32,433 bases of DNA from Phaeoceros laevis (lineage: Eukaryota > Anthocerotophyta > Anthocerotopsida > Notothyladales). Where the stretch lies: assembly GCA_049999765.1 (NCBI GenBank), contig JBNGIQ010009372.1, positions 1-32,433 of the forward strand. The letters are read 5' to 3'. Position numbers and translations under genes: made by a program. Below, piece after piece: positions 22,661-32,433 of the stretch (its first letter is position 1; every line of letters starts with the position of its first letter). Below the pieces are notes generated by a model. It was not told the DNA's origin. It did no database searches and saw nothing but the letters and a program-made list of their open reading frames with translations.

Positions 22661-24774
22661 TCAAAACTTCCAGGCATCTGTGCTTTCCGTGAGCTTGACT
22701 TCAAACTTGACAAAAGAGTTGGTCACACACCTGGCGTCTACTTCCAGGTCATTCGGGCACAAAACCTTGTGCCAAGCTGCTGATTGGGGTACCTCTAGAA
22801 GACGCCGTTCAAGGTCCTTGCAGGCCAACCCTACACCTAGGGTGGTCAACCAGCATTCCACCTGAAATACTCCCAACATGCTCACAGGCTTAAACTTCAT
22901 GTTGACAAGTGAAAAGACCCGGATGTAAGAATCCAAAAGCCAGATTACACCCGATAACACGTACCTGCAGCTTTATCTGCGACGAGCACTCTAGGCGGAG
23001 ACCATGGCAAGTGGTTACGTGAAATGCAGACCATTGGGTGCTCCCCTCATGGTGCTTCTGCTGAGGTATTGGACCAGCTTCAACGATTTCACTTAGCAAG
23101 ATAGTTCCTTGCGGTCTTAAATCTGTCCAGGTCATTGGAAGTCAGCAAAAGAGTACCAAACGAGTTTTCAAGTTTTCTAAACTGTAGCTAGACATCTCCA
23201 AAACAACAAATCTCGAAGTGAGCATCCTAAAGCTAAATATTCTCCTCACTGCCTCTCACAGGGGGACACACTAACCAGTGGCACGCAAGTAGGAGCAGAC
23301 GGCATCATCTCGTAAAACAAGGAACCTCAACTGCCAATCATCCACATCTGTGTCATCGATAGGAGGTTCATTTGGCAGCGCTGTCCATCTCTGTAGCACA
23401 GCCAACGTTTACCAGCACCATAAGCTGTATGATCCTTTGAACTGTCTTCCATCCAATCCCACAGGGCATAAGATGACAGGCTAGAAGTTAACGGGACATG
23501 ATGAGTGGTATGGGAAAACAAACTTCACTGACATCACTATTCGACAGGTGGAAGCATCAGGAAAGCCCAGACCGTTCTCGTGTGGATGTAGCCTGCGAGC
23601 TGGGAAGTCTTGAGTACTTCGTCCAGATGGTCCAGTCTGTCAGATACCTTCCAATTTGAGGAAGCAGCCCCGGCAAAAGGAACAGAAAGGCTGCAACACG
23701 AATTTGTTGTACCAACATAACCAACACCTTGTGCTGACTTACTGAGCTTGAAGGGTTGTCTCTCGCTCTTCTGCGCCCACAATTTCTCCCCGGAGAGACT
23801 GAACCTCCTTCTCTAGCAATTCAAGCTGTCATCACTAAATGCACACCCATTGTAAGTCTCGAAAACGATACGCGAAATGATTGACCGAAAAAGCTTGCAA
23901 CCGCACTGTGTAGGATTCAAACGGGACCTGATCATACTTTGCAGCGCCCCATCGGAAGCCCCAAAGACCTCTCCTGGGAGAGCCATTCATTATCCTCTCC
24001 TGACACTCCGCTTCCCCAAGGGAAGCACTGTTTCTGATTGATACATCAATTCTGCGTCAGGCCTGGGCACCGCAAGAAGATATAGAGGAAACACAAGGCA
24101 GGGAGTCCACTAATACTTACATGCAGCTCCTAGGTGTTCCTGGCGGTGTTGAGCCTGGGGAGTCAAAGATGGCCCCGATAGTTACCCTGCTCAGAGCAGA
24201 AAGCGTCTCCGTTCCGCCTCGGGAGACCAACCTTCTCCGAGCTGTCTGACAGACGGGGAGACTATTTGAGAACAGTTCCACACAGTTGATGTCGCTGTAG
24301 GTCTGCGGAAATTTGCAAGGGTGAGAAGTCTAATACCTTAAAAATTTGCCACTCCGAACTTGTCATGCCCTGACAGGCACGGTGCGTTCGCCGTAGGGTA
24401 AGCAAGCCAAGGCCATCCAGGTGCTCAGACCGGAACGCATGCAGAAATTCTGAAGAGTCAAGTGTGCATGAACACCGACGAAATATCAGCTACAAGCTAG
24501 CGGCTGACAAGTTAAAGACACCGTTTTAAAGATGCAGGGAGGTTGCGGTTTGACCTTGCAAGCGGGCAGGCTGGAAAGAGTCACTCTGCTGCTCCAGCCA
24601 GGATTGAACTTGGTCGGGTAACCAGTTTAGGAGGGCCGTCGCATGGTCAGGGCCGTCGGAGAGGGGAACATGATGAGGTGCTTCTTGCACACCTGCGTCT
24701 GCTCTAGAAGTGCCCTGGTCGGCAAAGAAAAGAGGGTATTCAGGTTGCAGCGGATCCAGATGTCCGCCAGACAT
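22661..24774 (-). CDS. Coiled-coil and C-terminal PH-domain protein (9 exons)
   Basis: Minus-strand model: exons 24774-24555, 24449-24337, 24245-24121, 24033-23928, 23825-23743, 23690-23573, 23390-23276, 23122-22965 and 22861-22661, 412 residues. All introns are GT-AG and every phase closes, which supports the model. Residues 1-75 are acidic and Pro-rich; about 75-150 are helical (EFLHAFRSEHLDGLGLL, then TARRRLVSRGGTETLSAL) with GAIFDSPGSTPPGTPRS; about 189-216 form a short coiled coil (LELLEKEVQSLRGEIVGAEE). The PH domain spans about 245-370: GYIHTRTRW, DDWQLRFLVLRDDAVCSYL, PQGTILLSEIVEAGPIP, WSAFHVTTCHGLRLECSS, and the closing helix with its conserved Trp, CWLTTLGVGL. PH domains usually bind phosphoinositides or proteins at membranes. 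I cannot name the family. The final exon's tail (after LLEVPQ) is uncertain; a GT there could lead to further exons. Confidence 0.7.
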
Positions 24775-25011
24775 CCTGGCTGTGCTGTGAGGAACTAATG
24801 GTGAAATGGTGAAGAATGCAACCGCAGTAGAAAGGAGCGTTATTCCCAAGCCTTCGGTGGCGGTCCTTTATTTAATGAAGAACCATCCGGCTACATTCAT
24901 CTCGCTGTGTGCAAGACGAGTAGCAGTTGCATGTAAGTGCTTCCTAGATGGCTACCCTGTTTAGCATAGAGGCACAGGCACTGGCCCATGACGCCTGCTT
25001 GCCAAAGACGA

Positions 25012-25953
25012 TCAGAGGTTCAGTTGGTAAGCCTGACTGAAGAGCGAGCGCGAGGCCAGGACGGTGGCGATGAGACAAGAGAGGGTCGCAGCCCCGAGAA
25101 GCATGTAGGAAAGGTGCATTTGCAAAGCCAGCGCGTCTGAAGGCACACATCCTGCCATAAGCATGCCAGCCATGGAGCCCGGCAGCGACACAACGCCCGT
25201 TGTCTTCAAGGAGTCCACCATCGGAGCCAGCGCTTGCCGTGTTCCGCGGCCACGCTGTGCCCGCACAGCTTGCTCTGGCGTTGCGCCTAGGGCCAGGCTC
25301 GCTTCGGTACTGCCCCGGTGCACTGCCACATTTTGGTAGAGACGATTCAGGGAGCCTCCAACCATATTCATAGAGTTCCCGATCACGTATCCAGCTGCTG
25401 GGATGAGGTGGCGTGGTTGCGTCTCGCAGAGTCGCAAAAGCAGCATGAGCCCCACGCACCCTCCTGCCCCCAATGCCAGAGACGTCAGGGCGATGGCATG
25501 ACTTCGCGGCACCTTCTTGGCTCTGTCCCCGGCAGTGTAGCCAGCGACGCACACCTGCGTGAAGTAGGCGATGACAGCAGTCAAGAACACGCTTCAGCCC
25601 CAGGGATATAGCTTCCAACTCAGCTCATTCCGCTTGCTCACCATGAAGGTCAAGGCCATTATGCTCATGGTCAGCCGCTCTCCCTCGAAAATCACCTTGA
25701 GGCCGAAGCCCAGGGCTGTCAGCTGCAGGCAGGAGCGGCTGATGGCCACTGCCATCGGCCGTTCCAGACCCATCTCCTGCTGGTGTGATACAAGCAGAGC
25801 AACTCCCACTGGCAACAAAGCTCCAAGTGACCGCAAGGTGTGCCCTCCTACACTATCAGCAACCAGGCAGGAACAGCACCGGTGAGACCTGCTCCTGCGG
25901 CTTTGTCCCTCCACTCCCGGCCATTTCCTCCATGTCTGCAGACTTGCATTCAT
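25012..25953 (-). CDS. ALS3/STAR2-like membrane protein (UPF0014 family), 2 exons
   Basis: Minus-strand exons 25953-25642 and 25554-25012 join to 284 residues; Arabidopsis ALS3 is about 273. The 87-nt intron interrupts at TFM/VCVAGYTAG, where the family reads without a break. Signature stretches are AISRSCLQLTALGFGLKVIF, VCVAGYTAGDRAKKVPRS, LIPAAGYVIGNSMNMVGGSL, EASLALGATPEQAV, DSLKTTGVVSLPGSMAGML and the end FSQAYQLNL. About seven membrane segments are visible. ALS3/STAR2 proteins are the membrane half of a bacterial-type ABC transporter whose nucleotide-binding partner is STAR1, and they are needed for aluminium tolerance. No STAR1-like gene is in this window. The N-terminal 40 residues are Arg/Cys-rich and not family-like, so the start codon or a first exon may be misplaced. 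Confidence 0.85.
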
Positions 25954-26469
25954 TGGCACCGAAGCAGTGATCCACCGTTGGGCCCCGAGAGGGAGCACTA
26001 GAGCACCAGCCGTTTCCATAGTGAAGAAGGAAAGGAATATCATCCTGCAAGGTCGGTCTCCAAGACGGGTACTGCCTGCCACAAGTCTCACAAGACGGAT
26101 TTGTAACACCCTCTCTCGGTCAGAAAGACACTTGTTCACAGTTCGGGCTTTTGCATCTGATGAGCTACTGAGCACCACCTTCGACCGTCAAATGATTCGT
26201 CCTCTCATGAAATTGAAACGTGGACCTATATTTCAGCTTAGGCACTGCCAGCTCCAAGCCCTCTTGAGTTCCAAGAGTGGGCAAGCTCTCTAAGCCGAAC
26301 CCCTAAGGATCGTTTCGTCTAGTTGAATTGAATGATAAGTAGTTAAGAACATGTTGGGGGGCACTTACGCAGTTTGGGACCACGAGAAGTTCAGCCAGTG
26401 GCAGTGCCACTTTTTTACGTTGTACACAAATGTCATGGCCGTAAAGGGATGTCTATATCTGCAACTCGA
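25954..26469. other. Intergenic between ALS3-like and ALG11 genes
   Basis: This holds the promoter of the ALS3-like gene and the 3' UTR of ALG11, both on the minus strand. The ALS3-like frame stays open upstream to about 26178 but has no family-like sequence there. No other feature is visible. Confidence 0.4.
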
Positions 26470-28787
26470 CTACACCCCGACTTGAGCAGCCAACGGCTTC
26501 AGTGCAGCCTTCAAATCCTCATCAAACCTAGCTTCTGAGAATTGAGCTGCCCACTGCCTTGCTGCTGCTGCCATCCTCAAGCGCTCTGCCTCCTTCATAC
26601 ACATCACATTGTACAGTGCATCTGCAAACTCCTCCACAGTCGCAGCCAAAAACCCTGTCTGCAGCCCATCTTCGTTACAGCGCACGATGTCCAGTTTGGG
26701 CCCACCAGAGTTATGGGCTGACAGAGGCAAGGCATTTTTTAGGTCAGTCGGCAGTCAACCTAGCACCTGCCACGAACATACGCAAACACCAGACATGCCA
26801 TCAATCAAGTCCATGAAAATATACCAATTGGCACAGCCCCAGCTGCCATATACTCCACAACACTGATGCCGAAGTGCTCATCCACCATTGTATGAAGTCC
26901 TGCAATGGCACCTCCTAGCAGACCCTTCAATTCACTGCACTCGATAGAGTAAACACATCACCAACCCTACCCAAGATCACCTAACATCCTGCACGAGCCC
27001 AGTAGAAGAGCTTACCTGTAACTCACATTCTTGCATATCTCCACATCACCCTCAATCCCAAGCTCTCTGCACCTGCCTCGCAATGTTTCCAGCCTCTTCT
27101 CATCCTCCTCATGCCGACAGCTGCCAACCAGTTTCAGACTCGGCTTTCCTGGTGCATATAATTGCATGCCTTCGGCACCAATCATCCACCTTTTTAACGC
27201 ACTTGCAAAGGCTTGCAACTGCAGCTCGTGGGCCTGCAGTTCACGACATGATCTTGACTTCAAAACCAGTAAACACCTAGTTCTGTCCATAAGACCAGTC
27301 ATAGAGAATGTTTGAAGTAAAACTTCCATAGGGACCTCAAACCAAGCAAGCTCAAATGATTTGGTATAACTGAAAACACATCTCCGGACAGGTGGCAACC
27401 TTTGATCACCTACCTTCTCCGGCCGAAACTGAGCAACAGATACTATGTATCGGCTCGTCTCCCCCCTCTCTAACGGTAACGCCTGCAGTCAACACTTACG
27501 TTCAAGGACCACCCTGCAGTAAAGGAGCAGAACAGATGACTGACAACTCATGTGCAACACTGCTTCAAGACAGACGCACTCGAGCCTGCCACTAAGCACG
27601 GTCTCCTGTCCTAAGAACCTCTGCAGGCTTCACACTGCTAAATACACTGCTAATGTCCGACTGTGCCAGCAATCCTGACATCAAGTTCACCGAGTGCTTG
27701 CCCAAACTCTCCAATTCTTTGTACATCGTATGCACCAACCTGAAGAGACAATGTATCACAGGGAGGGTAAATCCGCACAATTCGCTCACTTATTCCCCAT
27801 AAATTGACAATGTGGTTTCTTGTCCAAGTCGAATTCACCATAACCAGGTCTGCATAGCTGCCAGCCAAACCATACATCCATGCCATGATCTTGTAATAAC
27901 ATGCTTTCCCCATTGACAACCAAAACCTGCAAACCAACTTGAGGCATCAGTGCTGCAGCATTCGGCACAGCAGTGTCTGGTGACTGCAGTTTCAAAGACA
28001 CCCACATGTTTCAAAGAAAACACTTGGAAAATCGGCATGAATTCCGATAACTCACGAGCTAGGAACAGTGCCGCTGTTATTGTACATGGACACACGACTC
28101 ACAACTCGGGACACCATGTCGGAGCTGATCGTTGGATAGTGTGTGTAACAAGCGATTTTGCAGCCAAGCGCATGAGCCAGAGGGTACACGAACGCATAGC
28201 CACTGGTGTCCAAAAATAGCACAGGCTTTTGTTTGACAAGGGCCTCCCAGCCCAGGATGATAGATCCAAAACTTTGTCCTATGAGAGTGAACCGAGGGTA
28301 GGTAGAGCCCTCCACCCATCTTCTCTTGCCAAGGTGTACCACCTACACCCACAAGTACACACTGGGAACTGAATCAAGGACCTCCGATGAGGAAAATAAA
28401 TGGAAACCTCATAGGGCAACAGAAACTCGCACTCACCTCTGGAAGAAAGTGAAGTTGAACACCGAACAGCTTGAAGGCTCTGTCTCGAAGGCTCTGAGGG
28501 GTAGCTGGGTCACCTGTGTAAATAACAGTCCTAAGCCCGGGCAATTGCTCCTGTATTGCTCTCACTGCGCACCACAGAACGCGCTCTCCTCCTCCCCCAT
28601 CGTTGGTGAAAGGGTGGAAGAAGCCTACAGCCAGCTGATGTTGCTTTTTCCCAACCGCCTGGATTGCTAGATACGCCCGAACAAAGAGCAACAGTCCCAC
28701 CGTCCCTACACTCAGGAGCACGAGACTCCCCAAAAGATTCGTACCCCAAAGGCCCTGCGTGCTGTGCTCTTCCATCTGCCTGCTCAT
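26470..28787 (-). CDS. ALG11: ALG11 GDP-Man:Man3GlcNAc2-PP-Dol alpha-1,2-mannosyltransferase (7 exons)
   Basis: Minus-strand exons 28787-28437, 28342-28056, 27926-27740, 27482-27414, 27233-27016, 26934-26825 and 26717-26470, 489 residues; all GT-AG with closing phases. ALG11 adds the fourth and fifth mannoses to the dolichol-linked glycan on the cytosolic face of the ER. One membrane anchor lies near residues 14-38 ([19 protein letters not shown]). The glycosyltransferase-4 fold follows: [114 protein letters not shown], and the EX7E motif [15 protein letters not shown] (E389 and E397), then [11 protein letters not shown]. The 69-nt exon 4 matches the Arabidopsis protein residue for residue in length. 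All expected motifs are present, so it should be active. Confidence 0.95.
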
Positions 28788-29717
28788 CCACCTGGTGCCA
28801 TATATGTAGCTAACGTTGCTGAGAGCCTCTACTTGTGTACGCGGATGAGATGGGGCTAGAACAAGAACAATATCCTGTCCCCCCACGACCTGCCAAGATA
28901 CATGCTACCATCATCCAATTTCAGTAGGCAGGGCAGGGCCAGGCACTGTAAGTGAGAATGCCTCTACTTCGATTTATGACTTGAAAGTTGAAACATCCCT
29001 TCACGCTTCACTAATTTTATTTACCGAAACGGCGTTTCAAAGTAAGATGCTCCGTTTCCCGTCGAGACCGTACACCACCGGGCTTTCTTTTTGGTGCCAC
29101 GTTGCACTCAAAAGCACACCTCAAGCTCTCTATGAGACATCTCATGCCAGCTATAATTTCTGGTCGCGTAATCTGGCATGGAGGGAAGCTTGGGTCCTAC
29201 TCTATAAGCGAAGGGTGTGCAGAGGTCGTACTTCGGCCGAGAAAGTCAGAGGCCAGGTCTTCATCAAGCCAGTGCTGTAGGAACAGCCAACTTCATATCT
29301 GCTTACATCTGGCTGAACGTAAACCATTCGACATGGAGGTGCAAGAACTGCAGAAACTGTAGCAATTAATATTAATGGGGTATTACTGCTAAACATGGGA
29401 GCAGATTTAGTCTAGATCATGTTATCAGTTGGAAAAAATATACTACATCAGAAATCTTCTAATGAGCCAATGCAGCAATGCAGGGCAGTCTTCCTTTAGA
29501 CAGATGAGTGTGAGAGGAGTTTTTTAGCGAGTGAAATCCTCGCCCTTCTGCAATGAACGCACTAGACTCTGCCCCCACAGGGCAGCCCCTGCGTGGGACG
29601 GGAATCCCAACCGGAGTCAAGGTGTTTTTCTCCTCTCTGGAGAAGGTTGTAAAGCTTGATCCAATTCTATATAAAGCAATCAGAAATCTTCTGTATGAAA
29701 CTATAATCTCGGTTTTT
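28788..29717. other. Intergenic between ALG11 and the inhibitor gene; no gene recognised
   Basis: It contains the ALG11 promoter and leader and the 3' flank of the inhibitor gene. A GTG-start extension of the ALG11 frame to 28886 exists but lacks an ATG, so it was not used. I see no other coding signal or repeat. Confidence 0.45.
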
Positions 29718-30551
29718 TCAGAAAACCCGAGGAGTATTGGCTACCTTCCCATCCTCGTCGACTTCGACGAACACACGATCCCGTCTGTAAGCAAATTTAG
29801 CTCTCTGCAGGAATCCTTTGGGTACAGCTTGTACAGTGGCACCCAAAATATCTCTTAAAATAGTCCTAGTCGCCAGCTTGGAGTCCAGCCCCAAGAGATT
29901 TGGCCATCCGGGGTACGACCCTGTTATTCGCACCACAAGAGCAAAATGCAAATGTGTCATGTTGACAAAGTTATGTGCAACGGGCTGGCCAGCTGTGAAA
30001 TCCACCCCTCCTCAAGTTCCTCTTGAAAATGTAACAATACATAACACACTTTTTGTCAAATAATAGCATTTGCGTGACAGATGATGACCACTCACGATTA
30101 GGATGCCAGGGGCCTCTGCGGGGGATCTCGTACACAGTGTCTTGCCCATCAATGTAGATCCATATGTCTTCAGGCTCTCCAACATTTGCGGGAGGTTTGT
30201 CGCCTGTCTCATAGGCTGGGTCCTGCACATAGATATGCTTCACCAGGTCGCTGGCTTTCAGCTGCTCCACTACCTGGTCTCTGCTCTTGCCAAGAAACTC
30301 GGGCCAAGCATTCTTCACAGTTTCTGCACACAACCGTTTGCTTGCTTTAAATCCGCTCGGATGGTGCCGGTTTTCCGTAATTTAAAAAGATCAGACTTCC
30401 TCCTTGCAACCATGACAACTATGCCAAATATTAGACTACAAATGAAGAGCTTGCAAACTACAAGTTTACCAGCTGGTGCAGACCAGGCTTGCACTGCCAG
30501 CAGCTGTAGGAGCATCGCTAGCCCCATCCACAAAGCAAAGGAAGGCTGCAT
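29718..30551 (-). CDS. Secreted two-domain potato-type-I (family I13) serine proteinase inhibitor, 3 exons
   Basis: Minus-strand exons 30551-30470, 30323-30096 and 29920-29718 give 170 residues; all GT-AG and phases close. Exon 1 encodes a signal peptide (MQPSFALWMGLAMLLQLLA, cleavage near residue 25); an in-frame ATG seven codons upstream (30572) is an alternative start. Domain 1 (about 29-100) begins NAWPEFLGKSRDQVVEQLKA, has a long loop rich in Pro, Gly and Glu, and ends DIWIYIDGQDTVYEIPRRG. Domain 2 (about 105-170) begins GWPNLLGLDSKLATRTIL and ends YRRDRVFVEVDEDGKVANTP. The WPxLxG start, single helix and RxRVxV strand are typical of potato inhibitor I, which blocks subtilisin- or chymotrypsin-like proteases. 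Most family members are a single domain of about 70 residues. By ungapped alignment with eglin c, domain 2 would have Ala at P1. Domain 1 lacks the conserved arginines that brace the loop. Confidence 0.85.
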
Positions 30552-31622
30552 TTTGTGGTCCTTGATCTGCATTGATCCGGAAGACTTAAAAATCTCACCG
30601 CGCACAAGTGGTGTCACCTAGCTAGCCGGTTACTATGCTTGGCTAGTCATGGAGAATGCGGGGTGCAAGCAGAAACATAGGGGGGCCTGGGGGTGTGCAC
30701 ACTACGGATCCAGAGGCCTTACTTGTGTGGCGGATCCGGAGCAGACTACGAGTCCTCAAGCCGTCCAAGGTAGCATGCTGGTGCAGGCGGGCTCAATCCT
30801 TAAGTTGTGCGATGCCTGTGCATGATGTTCAAAGCATTTGTTGTCAGCTGTGCCCTCGGTCGTGATCCAGCTGAATTTCTGGTTACCAGTCAGGACCAGG
30901 TCGATAATCGAGGTCCTTGCAAGATAGGAGGCGGATTTGAAAGCTTGCTTCCAACTTGGACGAACGATGCTTCCCAGTAACCTAGTTATAGGTAGTGAAT
31001 AATGTAAGGACAACTCTGCCGGCCTGCCCGCGTTCCTACTGTTTGCAACTTTGCATATTCTTTTGGTCAACAAGATGGTTCTCGCTGCATCGAGCACGTT
31101 GTGTATATAACATCGTTATGTTTTGTTGGAATTCGTGGCAGGAGATGGCACAGCACCGCGAGTCTTTCAGAGTCCGAAGTCCGAATGTAACAAGCCTTCT
31201 GCCAGGCCGTGCGGTGGGCCCTTGCCTACGTGGCCATCACTCTCTCTCTGCTTGCAGTGAACCGGCAACCGTAGACATTTCCGTCCGCCGCTGTCCAGAT
31301 TTTGCATGCTCCACCCAAGTCCACTGGATAGCCCTAACTAGCTGGCGTGAGCAGAGATTAACCCAATCATGCCCTAACTCCATGCGCGCCTACACATGCC
31401 CCATCCCCTCCCATGCCCCAAGGGATTGGCATGCCTCATCTCCTTCAAAGACGGCCCCAAGGTTTGAGCCTAGCTGAGAATTTCACTAGGTGAAAAAACA
31501 TTTTACTCACCTGATTCTCCGGGGACTAGCACTAAGAAAATTTATTGGCAACGCCCTGCAGCCTTGGAATTATGGCAATTTATTTCATATTATAATTATC
31601 TAAATACAAAATAGCAAAATAG
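30552..31622. other. Intergenic; no gene recognised
   Basis: It includes the promoter of the inhibitor gene. A weak inverted repeat (GAGAATTTCACTAGGTGA against TCACCTGATTCTC) lies at about 31477-31520. Long ORFs reported here on the plus strand lack any recognisable domain. Confidence 0.45.
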
Positions 31623-32097
31623 CTTCATTCCAGGGTTTCTGGGAAATTACGTTTGGGCCAAAGAAACGCGTATTTACCATACGTAGGTTCCGGAAACGTA
31701 CCGATGACGTTCCCAATACGACTTATTTCAATTATTTGATAAATAAATACCGAGGAGCGAGACGGGGGGCGGCCCGATCCCGCCCCCCCCGTCTCGCTCT
31801 CAATCTGTCCGCGAGCCGTTGGGCCGCAGCCCCTCCGAGGTCGGGAGTGCAGGGCCGGCACTTGGCCCCGTTGAGAGGGCCCCCGCTCAAGATGGAGGCT
31901 ACGGGCACGCCGTACTGGGACGGCGGCCACGCGTACTTCCGCGGCTCAGCACGTGGCAAGTAACAGGGAACGGGAACTTCCCTGTTCCCGTTCCCTAATA
32001 GGAAACGTTTCCCAAAAAATAAAAAACGCGTTCCCAACGGACGGGAACGAGTCCGGACGGGAACCTGTTCCCGTCCGACAGAAACCCTGCTTCATTC
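31623..32097. mobile_element. Short non-autonomous hAT-type element with perfect 8-bp target duplication
   Basis: The element proper is 31631-32089 (459 bp). It starts CAGGGTTTCTG and ends CAGAAACCCTG, a perfect 11-bp terminal inverted repeat of the CAGGG type. CTTCATTC flanks it on both sides (31623-31630 and 32090-32097), the 8-bp target duplication expected for hAT. There is no transposase ORF. The interior has a GC-rich core (about 31755-31965), including a strong hairpin at 31755-31799, and a right arm rich in GGGAACG/CGTTCCC motifs. The core may be captured host sequence; I did not recognise it. Confidence 0.8.
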
Positions 32098-32107
32098 TTA
32101 TTAAAAA

Positions 32108-32433
32108 CAGGGTTTCTGGGAAATTACGTTTGGGCCAAAGAAACGCGTATTTATTGGACGTGCGTTCCGGAAACGTACTGATGACGTTCCCAATAAGGTT
32201 AAAAAAAAAACGTATTTCAAGTTATTTGTTAAATAAATAAGTGCTAGTCACTCACTAGCACTTGTAGACGTCTGGCCACTCCGGCTTGCTTGCAGACGTC
32301 TGGCCACTCCGGCTCGCTTGTAGACGTCTGGCCACTCCGGCCTTTGCCCTGTGTTGCATTACAGAGGCGGAGATCGTCAACCGGCCCGATCCTGCCCCCC
32401 GTCTCGCTCAATCTGTCTGCGAGCCGCTGGGCC
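32108..32433 (+). mobile_element. Second, related hAT-type element, cut by the window edge
   Basis: It begins with the same CAGGGTTTCTGGGAAATTAC as the element at 31631 and stays nearly identical for about 75 bases, then diverges. It carries an extra block (32241-32373 or so) with a perfect inverted repeat and three 28-bp repeats, and then returns to the shared GC-rich core (CGGCCCGATCCTGCCCCCC, then CGCTCAATCTGTC) at about 32381-32433. The right end is outside the window. The likely left duplication is the 8 bases before 32108. Confidence 0.7.
32241..32341. repeat. Perfect inverted repeat followed by three 28-bp tandem repeats
   Basis: GTGCTAGT and ACTAGCAC form 8-bp arms with a 5-base loop at 32241-32261. 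AGACGTCTGGCCACTCCGGC then recurs at 32266, 32294 and 32322, a constant 28-bp period; the AGACGTCT core is itself palindromic. The block sits inside the second hAT-type element and is absent from the first. Confidence 0.9.

Noticed and set aside
22589-22783. Plus-strand ORF ending ELDFKLDKRVGHTPGVYF...
   Set aside because: It looks coding-like, but it is antisense to the last exon of the PH-domain gene, which has splice and domain support.
24944-25618. Minus-strand ORF of 224 codons overlapping the ALS3-like gene
   Set aside because: It is out of frame with the family match in the same exon and has no recognisable sequence.
28788-28886. Upstream extension of ALG11 to a GTG codon
   Set aside because: There is no ATG in the extension, and the residues are not family-like. 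The ATG at 28787 lies just before the membrane anchor, as expected.
30103-30621. Plus-strand ORF of 172 codons
   Set aside because: It is antisense to the inhibitor exons, crosses its introns and has no recognisable domain.

Overview
The window is nuclear DNA of a land plant, most likely a non-seed plant (bryophyte or lycophyte grade). The evidence is a set of intron-bearing eukaryotic genes, several of them plant-specific: a CGL160-type chloroplast ATP-synthase assembly factor, a PLS-class pentatricopeptide (PPR) protein without introns, two PAR1-family secreted proteins, an ALS3/STAR2-type membrane protein and a potato-type-I proteinase inhibitor. The lineage is inferred from gene content only. 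Two runs of exactly 100 N (534-633 and 19174-19273) are scaffold gaps.

Layout, left to right. 1-1975 is a nest of transposons: two Ty1/copia 3' ends joined head to head, with a TIR element (9-bp target duplication) inserted in one RNase H region and a piggyBac-like TTAA element in its LTR. 2341-3414 (-) is CGL160, divergent from RIO2 kinase (3597-6261, +, twelve exons), with about 180 bp between their start codons. 6262-8533 is non-coding, with a 65-bp tandem repeat. 8534-9428 (-) and 11233-12012 (+) are two PAR1 paralogues, head to head, with the same four-exon structure; a 16-base match to the Tn5 mosaic end lies between them. 13614-14220 (-) is a small unrecognised membrane protein, divergent from the PPR gene (14804-16960, +). 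17577-21499 holds a decayed F-box-associated/kelch-like gene and a partial second copy. 22661-24774 (-) is a nine-exon gene for a coiled-coil plus PH-domain protein. 25012-25953 (-) is an ALS3/STAR2-like (UPF0014) transporter subunit. 26470-28787 (-) is ALG11, seven exons. 29718-30551 (-) is a secreted two-domain potato-type-I inhibitor. The right edge (31623-32433) holds one complete short hAT-type element with a perfect 8-bp target duplication and the start of a second, related one.

The genes do not form a pathway. They are ordinary, independently expressed plant genes: ribosome maturation (RIO2), chloroplast ATP synthase assembly (CGL160), organelle RNA processing (PPR), N-glycan precursor assembly (ALG11), metal tolerance or transport (ALS3-like) and defence or apoplastic proteins (PAR1, inhibitor). 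Exon models were built by hand from splice sites, reading phase and remembered family sequence; they close in frame but have no transcript support. I found no tRNA, rRNA, CRISPR array or convincing new biological system. The most unusual items are the TTAA element, the hAT pair with a shared GC-rich core, and the two-domain inhibitor whose first domain has a non-canonical loop.
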